Part shown: positions 18,569 to 28,174 of the stretch, piece by piece
Position numbering within the stretch: position 1 is the first letter of the stretch
Layout of the letters: every line of letters begins with the position of its first letter
Assembly: GCA_947258515.1 (NCBI GenBank)
Contig: CAMYIO010000011.1
Span: 1-48,662, forward strand
Direction: 5' to 3'
Length of the DNA stretch: 48,662 nt
Source: an uncultured Ectothiorhodospiraceae bacterium
GTDB taxonomy: Bacteria > Pseudomonadota > Gammaproteobacteria > UBA9214
Translations under genes and position numbers: made by a program
The notes under the pieces: model-generated
What the model was told of the DNA's origin: nothing
What the model saw: the letters and a program-made list of their open reading frames with translations, nothing else
The model's database searches: none

Positions 18569-19051
18569 CTACTCTCTGCCTGTTGACGGCCATCTCGTGT
18601 AGGGATTGGTTATCAGGCTTGCATTGTAATAGCGTGGATCGTCGGTCACTTCTATTCCGATCCAATCAGGCAAAACGATGGCCTGGTCTTCCTTGTCAAG
18701 TTCCACTTCAGCGATAATCAGCCCCGCATTGTCGCCATCGAACTCATCGACTTCCCAGACAAACCCCTGGTGTTCAACCCGGTATCGGGTTTTTTCTATC
18801 AGGGGGCGCTCGCACAGCTTGTCGAGCATCTCGCTGGCATCAGCAGCCGGTATTTCATATTCGTACTCGGCTCGCGCGGCGCCGACAGTCATTCCCTTGA
18901 TAGTAAGATAGCCTTTATCCCGGACCAGCCTGACACGGACGCTGCGCCCGGGATCCGTGGAAAGGTAACCCTGCCGGTACGGGACGCCTGCCCCGAGCGC
19001 ACGCCAGCCATCCCCTCTGAGCAGAAATTTTCGTTCAATTTCCAGAGGCAT
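18569..19051 (-). CDS. CYTH-domain protein (triphosphate-tunnel type)
   Basis: 160 residues, a stand-alone CYTH domain. The N-terminal EIERKFLL is the ExExK metal/phosphate motif. Further tunnel residues appear in RQGYLSTDPGRSVRVRLVRDKGYLTIKG, YEYEIP, RYRVEHQGFVWEVDEFDG and IAEVELDKED. CYTH enzymes hydrolyse inorganic triphosphate or similar triphosphates; some make cyclic AMP. It starts inside the stop of the kinase-like gene upstream (TGATG overlap), so the two are translationally coupled. The pairing with a 2-phosphoglycerate-kinase-like protein suggests a shared phosphorylated substrate, which is inference. Confidence 0.9.
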   Translation of the reverse strand: MPLEIERKFLLRGDGWRALGAGVPYRQGYLSTDPGRSVRVRLVRDKGYLTIKGMTVGAARAEYEYEIPAADASEMLDKLCERPLIEKTRYRVEHQGFVWEVDEFDGDNAGLIIAEVELDKEDQAIVLPDWIGIEVTDDPRYYNASLITNPYTRWPSTGRE

Positions 19052-20241
19052 CAGTGCAGGTACCGCTCGTCACCGGGTTGCGGTGGAAAATGCTTCATCA
19101 ATACTCCAATAACAAGATCCAGGGCAGCACGCACGCTATCCTCGAGGAACCAGTTTTCAATAATGGGGATGCCGTTCCTGTCCGCTTCATCCAGCAGCCA
19201 GGATTGCAGTTCCCAGATGTCATCCAGGTTTTGCAGGTAGTGCGCGGCCCGGCGTTTGTGCTTTTCACGTCCGCGTCGTTCAAGCTGTTTGCTCAACAAC
19301 CCCTTTTTCATGGTAGCAAGCATGATGGGGATGACGATAGCCTCGCGTTTATCCTCCTTCAGGTTCATTTCCGCCGGTACCACATGGACACCTTCCAGGA
19401 TCAGGTGGTGCCGCTCCTCGATGGCGCGGTCTACGGTTGCATCCAGTGCCAGTTTCATGGCGGCAAACTGGGAAAGGAAACCGTTGATGACCGGACTTTC
19501 AATGTCCGGTTTGTTGCCGTCGACGGAGCCTGGCAGACCGCGCCACGCCTCAAAACTCGAATACTGCAGAGTCGGCATCATTTGCGGCGAGAGGTAGGAG
19601 CGGATGATCTCGCGCATCATGTCGGTGGACTGGTGACGGGAAACATCCAGCCGATAGGCCAGTTCGGATGAAAGCGTGCTCTTGCCGCTGCCGGTGGCAC
19701 CACCAATCAATATGATCAGGGGAATGCCGCTGTTCTCGAAGCGGCGCCATGACAGATAACGGTTGGCCGCTTGCGGCGAACAGTGTCCATGCAGGCAGCG
19801 GTAGATAACCCGTCGCAGGGCCTTGTGGTCAATCTCCTGATGGCCTGTTTTTCTCAAATTAGCCAGCACCCGTGTTGCACCCTGCATCGCCATCTCGGGC
19901 GAGATTGCACAGGTTTCCAGTGAATGCGCCAGTATGCCAACAGAAAACGGCGCACTGCGCGTCGGTGTGTGTACAATGAGGCCGGGTTTTTCGGGGGAGT
20001 CGGTCTCGTAGCGCCGGCATTTATCGCTACCGTGCTGTTTTTCCAGCAGTTTGGCCACCCTGCCCTTGAGATCGGCGCTGCTGATTTCCCGTTTGTCATG
20101 CAGTTCGTTTCTTACCGTTTGAGCCAGACCATAGGCCTCTTCAAAGGCAATGCCGGCGTTTACCAGTGACTGCACCAGGATCCCGCGCAGGAAAGGAGTC
20201 CGGTCACCGTCAGGTTCCTTGATAACGATTAACTTTGCCAT
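19051..20241 (-). CDS. 2-phosphoglycerate-kinase-like protein with ATP-cone-like domains
   Basis: 396 residues. The N-terminal 160 residues hold two copies of an ATP-cone-like helical module (IVIKEPDGDRTPFLRGILVQ; IVHTPTRSAPFSVGILAHSL), as in archaeal 2-phosphoglycerate kinases. The P-loop GGATGSGKS lies at about 180-188, followed by RHQSTDMMREIIRSYLSP and LILEGVHVVPAEMN. The archaeal enzyme makes 2,3-bisphosphoglycerate, the precursor of the cyclic form, in methanogens; the bacterial substrate is not known to me. It is the first gene of a pair with CYTH, joined by a one-base overlap. Other kinase substrates are possible. Confidence 0.8.
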   Translation of the reverse strand: MAKLIVIKEPDGDRTPFLRGILVQSLVNAGIAFEEAYGLAQTVRNELHDKREISSADLKGRVAKLLEKQHGSDKCRRYETDSPEKPGLIVHTPTRSAPFSVGILAHSLETCAISPEMAMQGATRVLANLRKTGHQEIDHKALRRVIYRCLHGHCSPQAANRYLSWRRFENSGIPLIILIGGATGSGKSTLSSELAYRLDVSRHQSTDMMREIIRSYLSPQMMPTLQYSSFEAWRGLPGSVDGNKPDIESPVINGFLSQFAAMKLALDATVDRAIEERHHLILEGVHVVPAEMNLKEDKREAIVIPIMLATMKKGLLSKQLERRGREKHKRRAAHYLQNLDDIWELQSWLLDEADRNGIPIIENWFLEDSVRAALDLVIGVLMKHFPPQPGDERYLH

Positions 20242-20286
20242 ATTTGCACATTACGGCCATCTGCTTGCCGCTGTAGAAAATAGCCG

Positions 20287-21111
20287 CTATTTTTCCGCCA
20301 CCAGGAAACAAACCCACCCCGGATCAGCATCACCCGTGGTCGCGGGTGAATACACACCAGAACCCTCACCGGTCTTCGGGTCGGTCTCCTCCCAGTACAC
20401 AGTCACCTTCGAGAAACCTGCCTCATCGAGTAGCTCGCGTAACTCCGGTAAACTCCACAGGCGCCACTCATAGGAAAATGCCTTTTTCATCTTTGACCCG
20501 TCAGGGAACCCGAAATGAATGTGGCAGCGCATTTTACCGTCTATCGGATTATAGCGGGCCTGCTCCCAGATATACTTGAAATCGTTGTATTTGGTCTTTT
20601 CCCTGATCTCCCGATGTGCGTCATAGCCGCCGTAAGCATCAAGAAACAAGATGCCGTCATCAGCCAGCGCCCCGTGGGCCTTGCGGAAGTAGCCACCCAG
20701 CTTCTCCCGCGTCATGAACAGCTGGTAACTGAAATTCATGGCCAGCACGACATCAAGCGGCTGGTCCGTCGTTACCCGGAACACGTCTTCCTGCAGCAGG
20801 CTGACGCGCAGGCGTGCTTCCGGTTTGAGGCGGGACAGGTTGTGTTTCCGGCCCCATGCCAGCACTTGCGGATCAATATCAACGCCGATGGCGGTATTCT
20901 CCTTGCTGCGCCTGACCCATTCACAACACATACTTGCAGTGCCGCAGAAATCCTCCCGAACATGCCTGGGACGCCGGCCACGCAACTTGCGGTAGGTATT
21001 GCTGACGAATTTATATTCAAAGGCGACATTCTGAACAGATTTTTCGTAGAGCACATGCCGGTCTGCAGTTTCCGCCATGCTCTTTCTTTTATGCTGCTGC
21101 TTTTTCTTCAT
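20287..21111 (-). CDS. Class I SAM-dependent methyltransferase
   Basis: 274 residues, cytoplasmic. A lysine-rich start (KKKQQHKRK) precedes a Rossmann methyltransferase: motif I region VREDFCGTASMCCEWVRRS, acidic loop GVDIDPQVLAWGRKH, DVVLAMNFSYQLFMTREKLGGY, and the later strand GSGVYSP near the end. The sequence looks like the ubiquinone/methyltransferase type-11/12 group, but the substrate cannot be read from it. It stands alone, 45 bases upstream of the 2-phosphoglycerate-kinase-like gene and in the same direction, so it could be the first gene of that transcript. Confidence 0.8.
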   Translation of the reverse strand: MKKKQQHKRKSMAETADRHVLYEKSVQNVAFEYKFVSNTYRKLRGRRPRHVREDFCGTASMCCEWVRRSKENTAIGVDIDPQVLAWGRKHNLSRLKPEARLRVSLLQEDVFRVTTDQPLDVVLAMNFSYQLFMTREKLGGYFRKAHGALADDGILFLDAYGGYDAHREIREKTKYNDFKYIWEQARYNPIDGKMRCHIHFGFPDGSKMKKAFSYEWRLWSLPELRELLDEAGFSKVTVYWEETDPKTGEGSGVYSPATTGDADPGWVCFLVAEK

Positions 21112-21240
21112 GATTCGATCCGGGATTCCATTACGGATATAGCCGCGGATTATTACACATTGATGGTCAACATGTTATTTATCCGGCGGGGTTGATAACG
21201 CAGCGACGCTGGATATTTTTCCCTGTGAGCAGCAGCCGGG

Positions 21241-21269
21241 GTGACAATTGAATCCGGACTTTCTATAAT
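21241..21269 (+). promoter_or_regulatory. Predicted sigma-70 promoter
   Basis: GTGACA at 21241-21246 and TATAAT at 21264-21269 are separated by exactly 17 bases. It points to the unknown gene at 21375, whose start is about 100 bases downstream. This is a good match to the vegetative consensus. Confidence 0.55.
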
Positions 21270-21374
21270 TCACTTAACGCTGCGGCCGTCTTCTCATTTA
21301 TAATTCCAATGACAGCGTAAGAGAACACGCCGTCGTGATCATGGCGTATAACTACAGGCGATGGGGGCATCCGC

Positions 21375-22409
21375 ATGAAACACTTTCTGGACAACCGGCT
21401 TCACGGACTGTGGGACAGCTTTCAGCATAACCGGCAGCAAAAAGCACTCAGGCTCAGCAGGATGGCCGATGTCCTCAATACACTAGAAAGTGTAGTGGAT
21501 GGTACGGACAGCAAAATACGGCTGGTACCCGGCTACAGGAAGAAACTGCAGAACTCTATTCAGTCCTCACTCGAGTTTGCAGAGGATCTCGTCAACCAGA
21601 TCCCGGCAAGTATTGAAGTCAGCCGCAGCACCTTCGCCACAGACCCGTATGTGAACGCCTTCTTTACCAATGTATCGGATTTGCATTCCATCTTCAGTCA
21701 CAGCTCCGAGATTCGGGATTTCATGGATGAATTCCATGACAACAGTGCGCAGTGCTGTGCCCTGCTGTGCATGGCACGCTCGGAGAAAACAGTCCTGGGG
21801 ATGGAACTGTCCGGCCATATGCTGAAAAAGGACGTCCTGCAGGTTGCCGTCAGTTTCTCGGATCACCGCATTTATTCACCGGCGCCAAGTGAGCCTGAAA
21901 CACGGGAAGGTCTCAAGCACTGCCTGCTCCAGGGCCTGGTGAGTAACGCACTGGAGCGTATCGGGCAACTCCGGCTCGCGAGCCACCATCTGCAAAGCCA
22001 GTACCAGATGCTGCACTCAAGACTCAGGCACCACCGGCAAAAATCCACGGCGGGGAAACAGGACGGTCGCGCGGATGAGAGGATCCTGCAGACCCTTGAG
22101 GAAACCCGCCGGGAACTTGTAGCAATCGAGGAAAAGTTACTGCATACACCGCTGGTGACACCACAGATAGTGCTGGAGCAGGTAGCAGATGTATTCAGCA
22201 AGCCGGATGAATTTGTCCGGCTCAGGAAGTCGTCACTCCGGCTCAACAAGATGGGCATCAAGATCAGTGAGGATTCCCCGCAGCCAGGCAATTTGCTCAA
22301 CCTGACCGAGGTCGTCATCGGAAATGAGCGGCCGCGCGTGGTCACGCTGGCAACCTTCCCGAAGAACGAGCTCATTCCCAGGACCGCGGTTTCGGACTTG
22401 CGCTGCTGA
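21375..22409 (+). CDS. Hypothetical helical protein of unknown function
   Basis: 344 residues, no signal peptide or membrane helix. The first 260 residues are mostly helical and rich in His, Arg and Gln, with SIEVSRSTFATDPYVNAFF near 80 and a coiled-coil stretch at about 200-250 (LRLASHHLQSQYQMLHSR). The end (LRKSSLRLNKMGIKISEDSP, then LTEVVIGNERPRVVTLATFP) looks like a small beta domain with an OB-like strand pattern. It is a single-gene unit with its own promoter, facing a small hypothetical gene. No family recognised. Confidence 0.7.
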   Translation: MKHFLDNRLHGLWDSFQHNRQQKALRLSRMADVLNTLESVVDGTDSKIRLVPGYRKKLQNSIQSSLEFAEDLVNQIPASIEVSRSTFATDPYVNAFFTNVSDLHSIFSHSSEIRDFMDEFHDNSAQCCALLCMARSEKTVLGMELSGHMLKKDVLQVAVSFSDHRIYSPAPSEPETREGLKHCLLQGLVSNALERIGQLRLASHHLQSQYQMLHSRLRHHRQKSTAGKQDGRADERILQTLEETRRELVAIEEKLLHTPLVTPQIVLEQVADVFSKPDEFVRLRKSSLRLNKMGIKISEDSPQPGNLLNLTEVVIGNERPRVVTLATFPKNELIPRTAVSDLRC

Positions 22410-22419
22410 TGCGCCACCC

Positions 22420-22439
22420 GGGTCTTTATGGACCCTTTT
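22420..22439. terminator. Short stem-loop between convergent genes
   Basis: GGGTC and GACCC form a 5-base stem with loop TTTATG, followed by TTTT on the plus strand. It sits between the ends of two convergent genes and overlaps the last codons of the minus-strand gene. Stability is modest. Confidence 0.4.
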
Positions 22440-22704
22440 CGTTATCAAGCCCCTTCTCGGTGATTGATTCGTAGAGGTGCACGACCTCCGCACAAAATGC
22501 CTGCCAGTCCGGATGCCGGTCTATCAAGTGCTTGCTCTGCTGGGCATCGTGTATCACCCTGTCGAGAAATTCTACATCCCCGTCGCTGAGCAACTTGCCA
22601 CGGTCCACTTTCTCCTTGAGAGCCTTTAGCCGCGGCAGTCTCTGCTTTTCGAATCGCTCGATAAGCGCCATAATAATGCCGTCATCATCTGAAGCTTCAG
22701 ACAT
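22426..22704 (-). CDS. Small helical hypothetical protein
   Basis: 92 residues from ATG 22704, which follows an aggagg site; an upstream in-frame start at 22719 is less well placed. The sequence is hydrophilic and helical: IMALIERFEKQRLPRLKALK, then KVDRGKLLSDGDVEFLDRVI and HLIDRHPDWQAFCAEVVHLY. No motif is evident. Its 3' end faces the unknown 344-residue gene, and it is divergent from nothing obvious; the CorC-type gene upstream of its position (22809) runs in the same direction, 104 bases away. Confidence 0.65.
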   Translation of the reverse strand: MSEASDDDGIIMALIERFEKQRLPRLKALKEKVDRGKLLSDGDVEFLDRVIHDAQQSKHLIDRHPDWQAFCAEVVHLYESITEKGLDNEKGP

Positions 22705-22808
22705 ACGCTCCTCCTGCACACGGCTTATCTTCTTATTGTGCTATCAACCGCTTGCATTCTATAGCATAGCACTCATACGCAGTGCCGACAGGCAGCCACC
22801 GGCATTAC

Positions 22809-24071
22809 TTATGCCGGCTCTACCCGCAATTTCACCACGGCCCGCTCGGTGGCCTCTGTCACAGTAAACTTGAAACCTGCTTCCTCAATGGACTCACCCT
22901 CGGCGGGAATATGACGCAGACGGGCCATCATCAGACCGCCAATGGTATGCGATTCCACGGCCGGCAAACTCGCACCCAGCACCACGTTGACTTCAGAAAT
23001 GGGCAAGCGTGCATCCATCAGGTAAGTCTCTTCATCCAGCATCTCGAAAATACGCTTGCGCCGCGGCAGGTATTCCTCGAAGTCATAACCGACATCAATT
23101 TCGCCGACCACTTCCTCGAGGATGTCTTCCATGGTAATCATGCCGATGGCCGAACCGAACTCGTTGACGACAATGGCCATGTGGTCATCGCGGTTACGCA
23201 GGACGGGCAGCAACTGGTCAATCGTCTGGTAGGGCGAGACATAGTGGGCTGGCTTGATGAGTTCCTCCAGGGGACGGTCCGGCAGTTCCGGGTCCATCAG
23301 GTCCCAGGTTGTCAGCGTCACAACGCCGACGATATTACTGATGTTCCGGCTGTAGACCGGCAGCCGGTTGTAGCCACGCCTGCGAACCAGTGTTATGGCA
23401 CTGCGGCTGTCGCGCCGGTTGCGGTTGATGGCGGTGATCTCGGCGACCGGTATCATGGCCTCGCCCACCGAGGTGTCCGCAAAGCGAATCGCGCGTTTGA
23501 TACGTGCACGATCAAAGACGTCGACATTGGCGGTGTGCTCGGCCATGTCCACCACCATGCGCATCTGTTCCCGGGTAATGAACACAGTCTGGTCTGATTT
23601 ACCACCGCCGGCGAGTCGCGCACAGAGCCGTGCGATGCGTGAAAAGATGAACACCAGGGGATAGAACACGATGGAGAATACCCGCAGCGGATACACGATC
23701 ACGGGTGCGATTTCGTTGGACTTCTGCTGGTAGACACTCTTGGGTACGATTTCACCCAGTATCAGAAACACTGGCGTGAACAGCAGTACCGCATACAGGT
23801 CACCGAGTTGTCCGAACGAGCGGATCATCAGCATGGTGCCCAGCGTCGTCAGGATAATGGTCGATATATTGGTCCCGACCAGTGTGGTACCAAGCAGCAC
23901 GTCCGGCGTCTGAAACAGTTTCAGCACCAGTTGTGCGCCGCGGTGCCCCTGGTTCGCCTGGTGATGTATCTTGAACTTGTCTGAATTGACCAGCGCGATC
24001 TCCGAGCCCGAGAAAAACCCCTTCAGCAACAGCAGCACCACCATTGTCAAAAATATAATCAATAAATCCAT
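22809..24071 (-). CDS. CorC/CNNM-family membrane protein (DUF21-CBS-CorC_HlyC)
   Basis: 420 residues. Three to four membrane helices of the DUF21 (CNNM) domain occupy about 1-180, with the signature KGFFSGSEIALVNSDKFKI and LGTTLVGTNISTIIL. A CBS pair lies at about 200-330 (GEAMIPVAEITAINR; VNEFGSAIGMITMEDILEEVVGE) and a CorC_HlyC domain at 340-420 (DARLPISEVNVVLGASLP). The family is linked to magnesium and cobalt efflux or to membrane and metal homeostasis. It follows a paralogue by 14 bases; both are probably one operon. Confidence 0.9.
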   Translation of the reverse strand: MDLLIIFLTMVVLLLLKGFFSGSEIALVNSDKFKIHHQANQGHRGAQLVLKLFQTPDVLLGTTLVGTNISTIILTTLGTMLMIRSFGQLGDLYAVLLFTPVFLILGEIVPKSVYQQKSNEIAPVIVYPLRVFSIVFYPLVFIFSRIARLCARLAGGGKSDQTVFITREQMRMVVDMAEHTANVDVFDRARIKRAIRFADTSVGEAMIPVAEITAINRNRRDSRSAITLVRRRGYNRLPVYSRNISNIVGVVTLTTWDLMDPELPDRPLEELIKPAHYVSPYQTIDQLLPVLRNRDDHMAIVVNEFGSAIGMITMEDILEEVVGEIDVGYDFEEYLPRRKRIFEMLDEETYLMDARLPISEVNVVLGASLPAVESHTIGGLMMARLRHIPAEGESIEEAGFKFTVTEATERAVVKLRVEPA

Positions 24072-24085
24072 GAGCGTACCCTCAT

Positions 24086-25645
24086 TCAGTAAGTCGCCTT
24101 GCGTTGCGGGTCCTGGCCGTCATCACCGGCATCCCGCGTGCTACTGTGATCATCCGTCGCATTGGTGCCGGCAACAGCCGCTTGATCGCCCTTGCCTGCT
24201 GCAACCTCGTCAAGCAGGGCTTCCGTCTCTGTGCTGTCATCGGCGGCCGCAGTCTCCGTCACCCCGGGTTCTTGCAGTGCCTCATCATCACTGCTTTCCT
24301 CGAGCTTGCCGCCACGATTGACCCGCACGCGGTGAATACGATGCTCGTCCATTTCCAGGATCGTTATAACGATATCCTCGATACCGATGCTGTCGCCGAT
24401 CATGGGCAGGCGGTCGAGGTGGCGGAACGCGACACCGCCGATGGTCGTCATGCGTGGATCCTCGATGCCGAAATTGGTCAGGTTATTGAAGTCAGTCAGC
24501 TTCATGTCACCGTCCACCTCGTAGGTGTCCTCGTCACGTTCGTGGTACAGCTCCTGCCCGTCGACATCACCGGAAATCTGGCCAAATATAAAGGTCAGCA
24601 CATCTTTCATGGTGACGAAACCCTCGACCCCGCCAAACTCGTTGAGGACAGCCGCGGCACGGGCGTTGTTGTCGGTAAAGAAGTCGAACATCTCATCGAC
24701 CTTCTTGGTGAGCGGCACCACCACCGGCGTATGCATGATGTCATCCGGTTGCAGTGTCGACTGGTCGGTAGCGTCGAGCACCAGCCGCAACACATCCTCG
24801 GCATGGACGAAGCCCACCAGGTTGTCACGGTGCGCCAGGAATACCGGGACCCGCGGATGCCGGAAGGTACGAAACTGTTCGATCATCTCCGGTACCGTCA
24901 TTTCGACGTTGAGAAATGCCGTGCGCGTCCGCGGGGTCATGATTTCGACGACTTCCGTATCGCCCGCCTCCAGCAGGTTGTAAATCAGGGCACGCTCGGT
25001 GGCATTGAGTTCCCCGTCCTTGGCAACCTCCTCCACCAGGGTACGGAATTCATCCAGGTGCAGGATATTCTCGGCGGCTTTTTCCTCGCCGACAATCAGC
25101 GTGGTAATGCGGTCGGCAATGCCGCGAATCACCCACACCAGTGGCGCCACCAGCCTGACCCAGAGACTCATGGGTGTGGCAACCAGTCCGGTACTGACAC
25201 GCACCGGGTTCGAGACCGAGATGGTTTTCGGCGTTACCTCGCCAAACAACAGCAACAGCGGGACCATCACCAGGATGCTGACCAGGGCGGCTCGCTCGAC
25301 GCCATACAGGACCACCAGTATTCCCGTCATGTTGGCAGCCGCCGCAATGTTGACCAGTTCATTGCCGCAGAGAATGGAGATAATCAGCCGCCGTGGCTGA
25401 TCCAGCAATTCATGCAGGGTCTCGGTATGGGGGTTACGTTCGCGGCGCAGCTTTTGCAGATCCAGCCGGGACAGGGAGAACAGCGCGGTTTCAGATCCGG
25501 AAAAGAAGGCCGAGCCGAATAACAGCAGCGCCTGAAAACACAGGCGGATGATCATGTCCGGCTCTGACAGGCGCGCGGTATCAAAGACGAAAAAGTCTTT
25601 CGTTGCCGCCCAGTAAATCGCCAGTTCCTGTATCAGACCATCCAT
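24086..25645 (-). CDS. CorC/CNNM-family membrane protein with an acidic C-terminal tail
   Basis: 519 residues. DUF21 domain at about 30-215 (SAFFSGSETALFSLSRLDLQ; LCGNELVNIAAAANMTGI), CBS pair at about 225-355 (VVEIMTPRTRTAFLNVEMTV; LNEFGGVEGFVTMKDVLTFI), CorC_HlyC domain at about 370-455. The last 60 residues are an acidic, disordered Ala/Asp/Thr tail, absent from the neighbouring paralogue. It is the upstream member of the pair with the 420-residue gene. Transport of a divalent cation is the likely role; the metal is unknown. Confidence 0.9.
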   Translation of the reverse strand: MDGLIQELAIYWAATKDFFVFDTARLSEPDMIIRLCFQALLLFGSAFFSGSETALFSLSRLDLQKLRRERNPHTETLHELLDQPRRLIISILCGNELVNIAAAANMTGILVVLYGVERAALVSILVMVPLLLLFGEVTPKTISVSNPVRVSTGLVATPMSLWVRLVAPLVWVIRGIADRITTLIVGEEKAAENILHLDEFRTLVEEVAKDGELNATERALIYNLLEAGDTEVVEIMTPRTRTAFLNVEMTVPEMIEQFRTFRHPRVPVFLAHRDNLVGFVHAEDVLRLVLDATDQSTLQPDDIMHTPVVVPLTKKVDEMFDFFTDNNARAAAVLNEFGGVEGFVTMKDVLTFIFGQISGDVDGQELYHERDEDTYEVDGDMKLTDFNNLTNFGIEDPRMTTIGGVAFRHLDRLPMIGDSIGIEDIVITILEMDEHRIHRVRVNRGGKLEESSDDEALQEPGVTETAAADDSTETEALLDEVAAGKGDQAAVAGTNATDDHSSTRDAGDDGQDPQRKATY

Positions 25646-25855
25646 AATATTGCTCGCCTTCGGGGAATTCAGGAAGAGGCCACCACCACAATGGATAAAT
25701 TATGGTGGATGACCCGGCTAATCCTTTCCAGGGGGATTAAGCTGCTATCAGTCCCGTTAGTGTGCCGCTGATCCGGTTTTCGGCCCACGAACTGCTTCCT
25801 TATTTGTCATTCAACCTGATACACTTAAAGGTAACCCTAACCAAGCAGTATAACA

Positions 25856-28110
25856 ATGCAAAAGACCAACGAAAATACGCCGGCAAGCACCACTACCCGC
25901 ACTGTGACGAAAAAACGCACGCCCGCCGCTGCAAAAGCAAACAGCGCTGCCCCGTCCAGCCAAAAAACCCCGGCAAGACGAACAAGAGCAAAACAGCCGC
26001 CGGCAATCAACCTGGATGACCCCGCTCTCTACCTTAACCGGGAACTGACCTGGCTGGAATTCAACCGCCGTGTCCTCGACATGGCCGCGGATGACGACAC
26101 GCCCCTGCTGGAACGCGTCAAGTTCCTCGCGATTGTCAGCACCAATCTTGATGAATTCTTCATGAAGCGTATCGGCGGTCTGAAACAACAGATCGCTGCC
26201 GGCATTCGCACGCCCTCTGTTGATGGCCGGACACCACTGGAACAACTGCTGGAAAGTCAGGCGGTGGTGCGCGACATCCACGTGGAGCAGAACCGTATTT
26301 ACGGCGAGCTGCTTGTGTTGCTGGAGGCTCGGGGAATACGGCTGAGCCAGTACGGCGATCTGAAAAAAGCGGAGCAGCAGCGACTGCGTGAGGATTTTAT
26401 TACCAATATCTTCCCCCTGTTGACGCCGCTGGCGATGGATCCCGGGCATCCCTTTCCCTTTATCTCCAACCTCGCCCTGAATCTGCTGGTTTCACTGCGC
26501 TACCCGGGCGGCAGCAACGCCCACTATTCACGTGTCAAGGTACCCAATCTCAAGGAGATTGCACCACGGTTTCTGCGCGTCGGTGACACCGATACCTATG
26601 TAAGGCTAGAGGACGTCATCACGCACAACATCGACCTGCTGTTCCCGTCGATGGAAATCATCACCTGTGAACTGTTCCGGGTTACCCGTAATGCCATCGT
26701 GGAAAGCGAGGAAGAAGAAGCGGACGACCTGCTGGCAATGATCGAAACCGAGCTGCGTGATCGCCATTTCGCACCCATTGTCCGCCTGCAGGTCGACAAG
26801 GACATGGACCGGACCCACAAGGGCATGCTGGCCGCGGAACTTGGACTGGATGAGGCTGCCGATGTCTTCGGGGTTGAAATGCTGATGGCGATGCGCGACC
26901 TGTTCGAGATCGCCGGCCTGGATTTTCCCGAGTTGCATGATCCGCCACACAAGCCGGTTGAGCATACCCGGCTGGTCCATGATCCCCGTAATATCTTTCA
27001 CATTATCCGTGAACGCGGCGCCCTGTTGATGCAGCACCCCTACGAATCCTTCACCACCAGCGTGGAACGCTTCCTGCGCACCGCCAGTGATGATCCCAAG
27101 GTGCTGGCCATCAAGATGACGCTGTATCGCACCTCGGAAGAAAGTTCCATTGTTGATTCCCTCGTCAATGCCGCGCGTAATGGCAAGCAGGTCGCGGTAC
27201 TCGTGGAACTCAAGGCACGTTTCGACAGGCCGGTATCCACGTCACCTACGGTGTCGTCGGCCTCAAGACGCACAGCAAGGTCATCCTCGTGGTGCGCAAG
27301 GATTACAATGGTCTGCGGCGCTATGCACATATCGGGACCGGCAACTATCATGCCGGAACCGCACGCCTGTACTGCGATCTCGGCATGCTCACCTGCGATA
27401 ATGATATCGCCCAGGATCTCACCGAGCTGTTCAATTACCTGACCGGTTACTCACAGCCCCCGAGGTATCGCAAGATACTGACCTCGCCGTACACCCTGAA
27501 AAAGGCCCTGCTGGAAAAAATTGACCGGGAAATCAAACAGCATAGCGCGGAGACACCGGGATTGATCCAGTTCAAGATGAATGCCCTGGAAGACGTGGAT
27601 ATCACCCGCGCCCTGTATCGTGCCTCCCAGGCGGGTGTCAAGGTAGACCTGATTGTCCGCGACACCTGCCGTCTGCGGCCCGGTATCCCCGGATTGACCG
27701 AAACCACACAGGTCATAGGCGTCATTGGCCGTTTCCTGGAACATGCACGCATCTATTACTTTCGAAACAAGGGAGAGGAAGAGTACTTCATTGGCTCCGC
27801 CGATCTCATGACGCGCAACCTGGAAAGCCGCGTCGAGGTCGTGACACCTGTCGAGGACCCGAAACTGCGGCAGGAACTGCGTCTGATCATCGATGTGCAG
27901 CTCTCCAGTCGCAAGGACGTCTGGGAAATGCAGTCAGACGGCAGCTATATCGAGCGCAAGGATACCACCGGCAAAAAGACACTCAGCTCACAGGAGACCT
28001 TCATCCAGCTGGCACAGAAACGCATGGCCGCGGCATCGAAACACCAGCAGGCCAGGCTGCGCAAGAAACTTCTGAACCATTTTCACAACCGACTGAAACA
28101 CAGAGACTAG
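25856..28110 (+). pseudogene. ppk: Polyphosphate kinase gene broken by an internal deletion/frameshift
   Basis: Two frames together encode nearly all of a Ppk1, which makes polyphosphate from ATP. Frame one runs from ATG 25856 to Asp457 (27226) with a Lys/Ala/Thr-rich head of about 55 residues, YLNRELTWLEFNRRVL, STNLDEFFMKRIGGL and LVELKARFD. The second frame takes over at 27229 with AGIHVTYGVVGLKTHSK, RYAHIGTGN, SADLMTRNLESRVEV and FLEHARIYYF, ending at 28110. In complete Ppk1 proteins about 13 residues separate RFD from AG-HV; here only two bases do, so about 37 bases are missing. The phospho-His region (GLKTHSK) lies in the unread frame. The remaining sequence is undamaged, so the event is recent, or an assembly error. 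The uspA-like gene follows 64 bases later. Confidence 0.9.
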
Positions 28111-28174
28111 AATTCCAGGCAGGTCATTACCGGACATTCCGGGAACTGGCCTTGTCTCCAATTGGAGTTAAAAA

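Noticed and set aside
24104-25522. Plus-strand open frame of 472 codons
   Set aside because: Antisense to the CorC-type gene with its clear domains; the translated sequence has no recognisable pattern.
27289-28110. Separate gene for the Ppk C-terminal half
   Set aside because: Homology runs upstream to 27229 without a start, there is no ribosome site at 27289, and the part alone lacks a complete active site. Better read as one broken gene.
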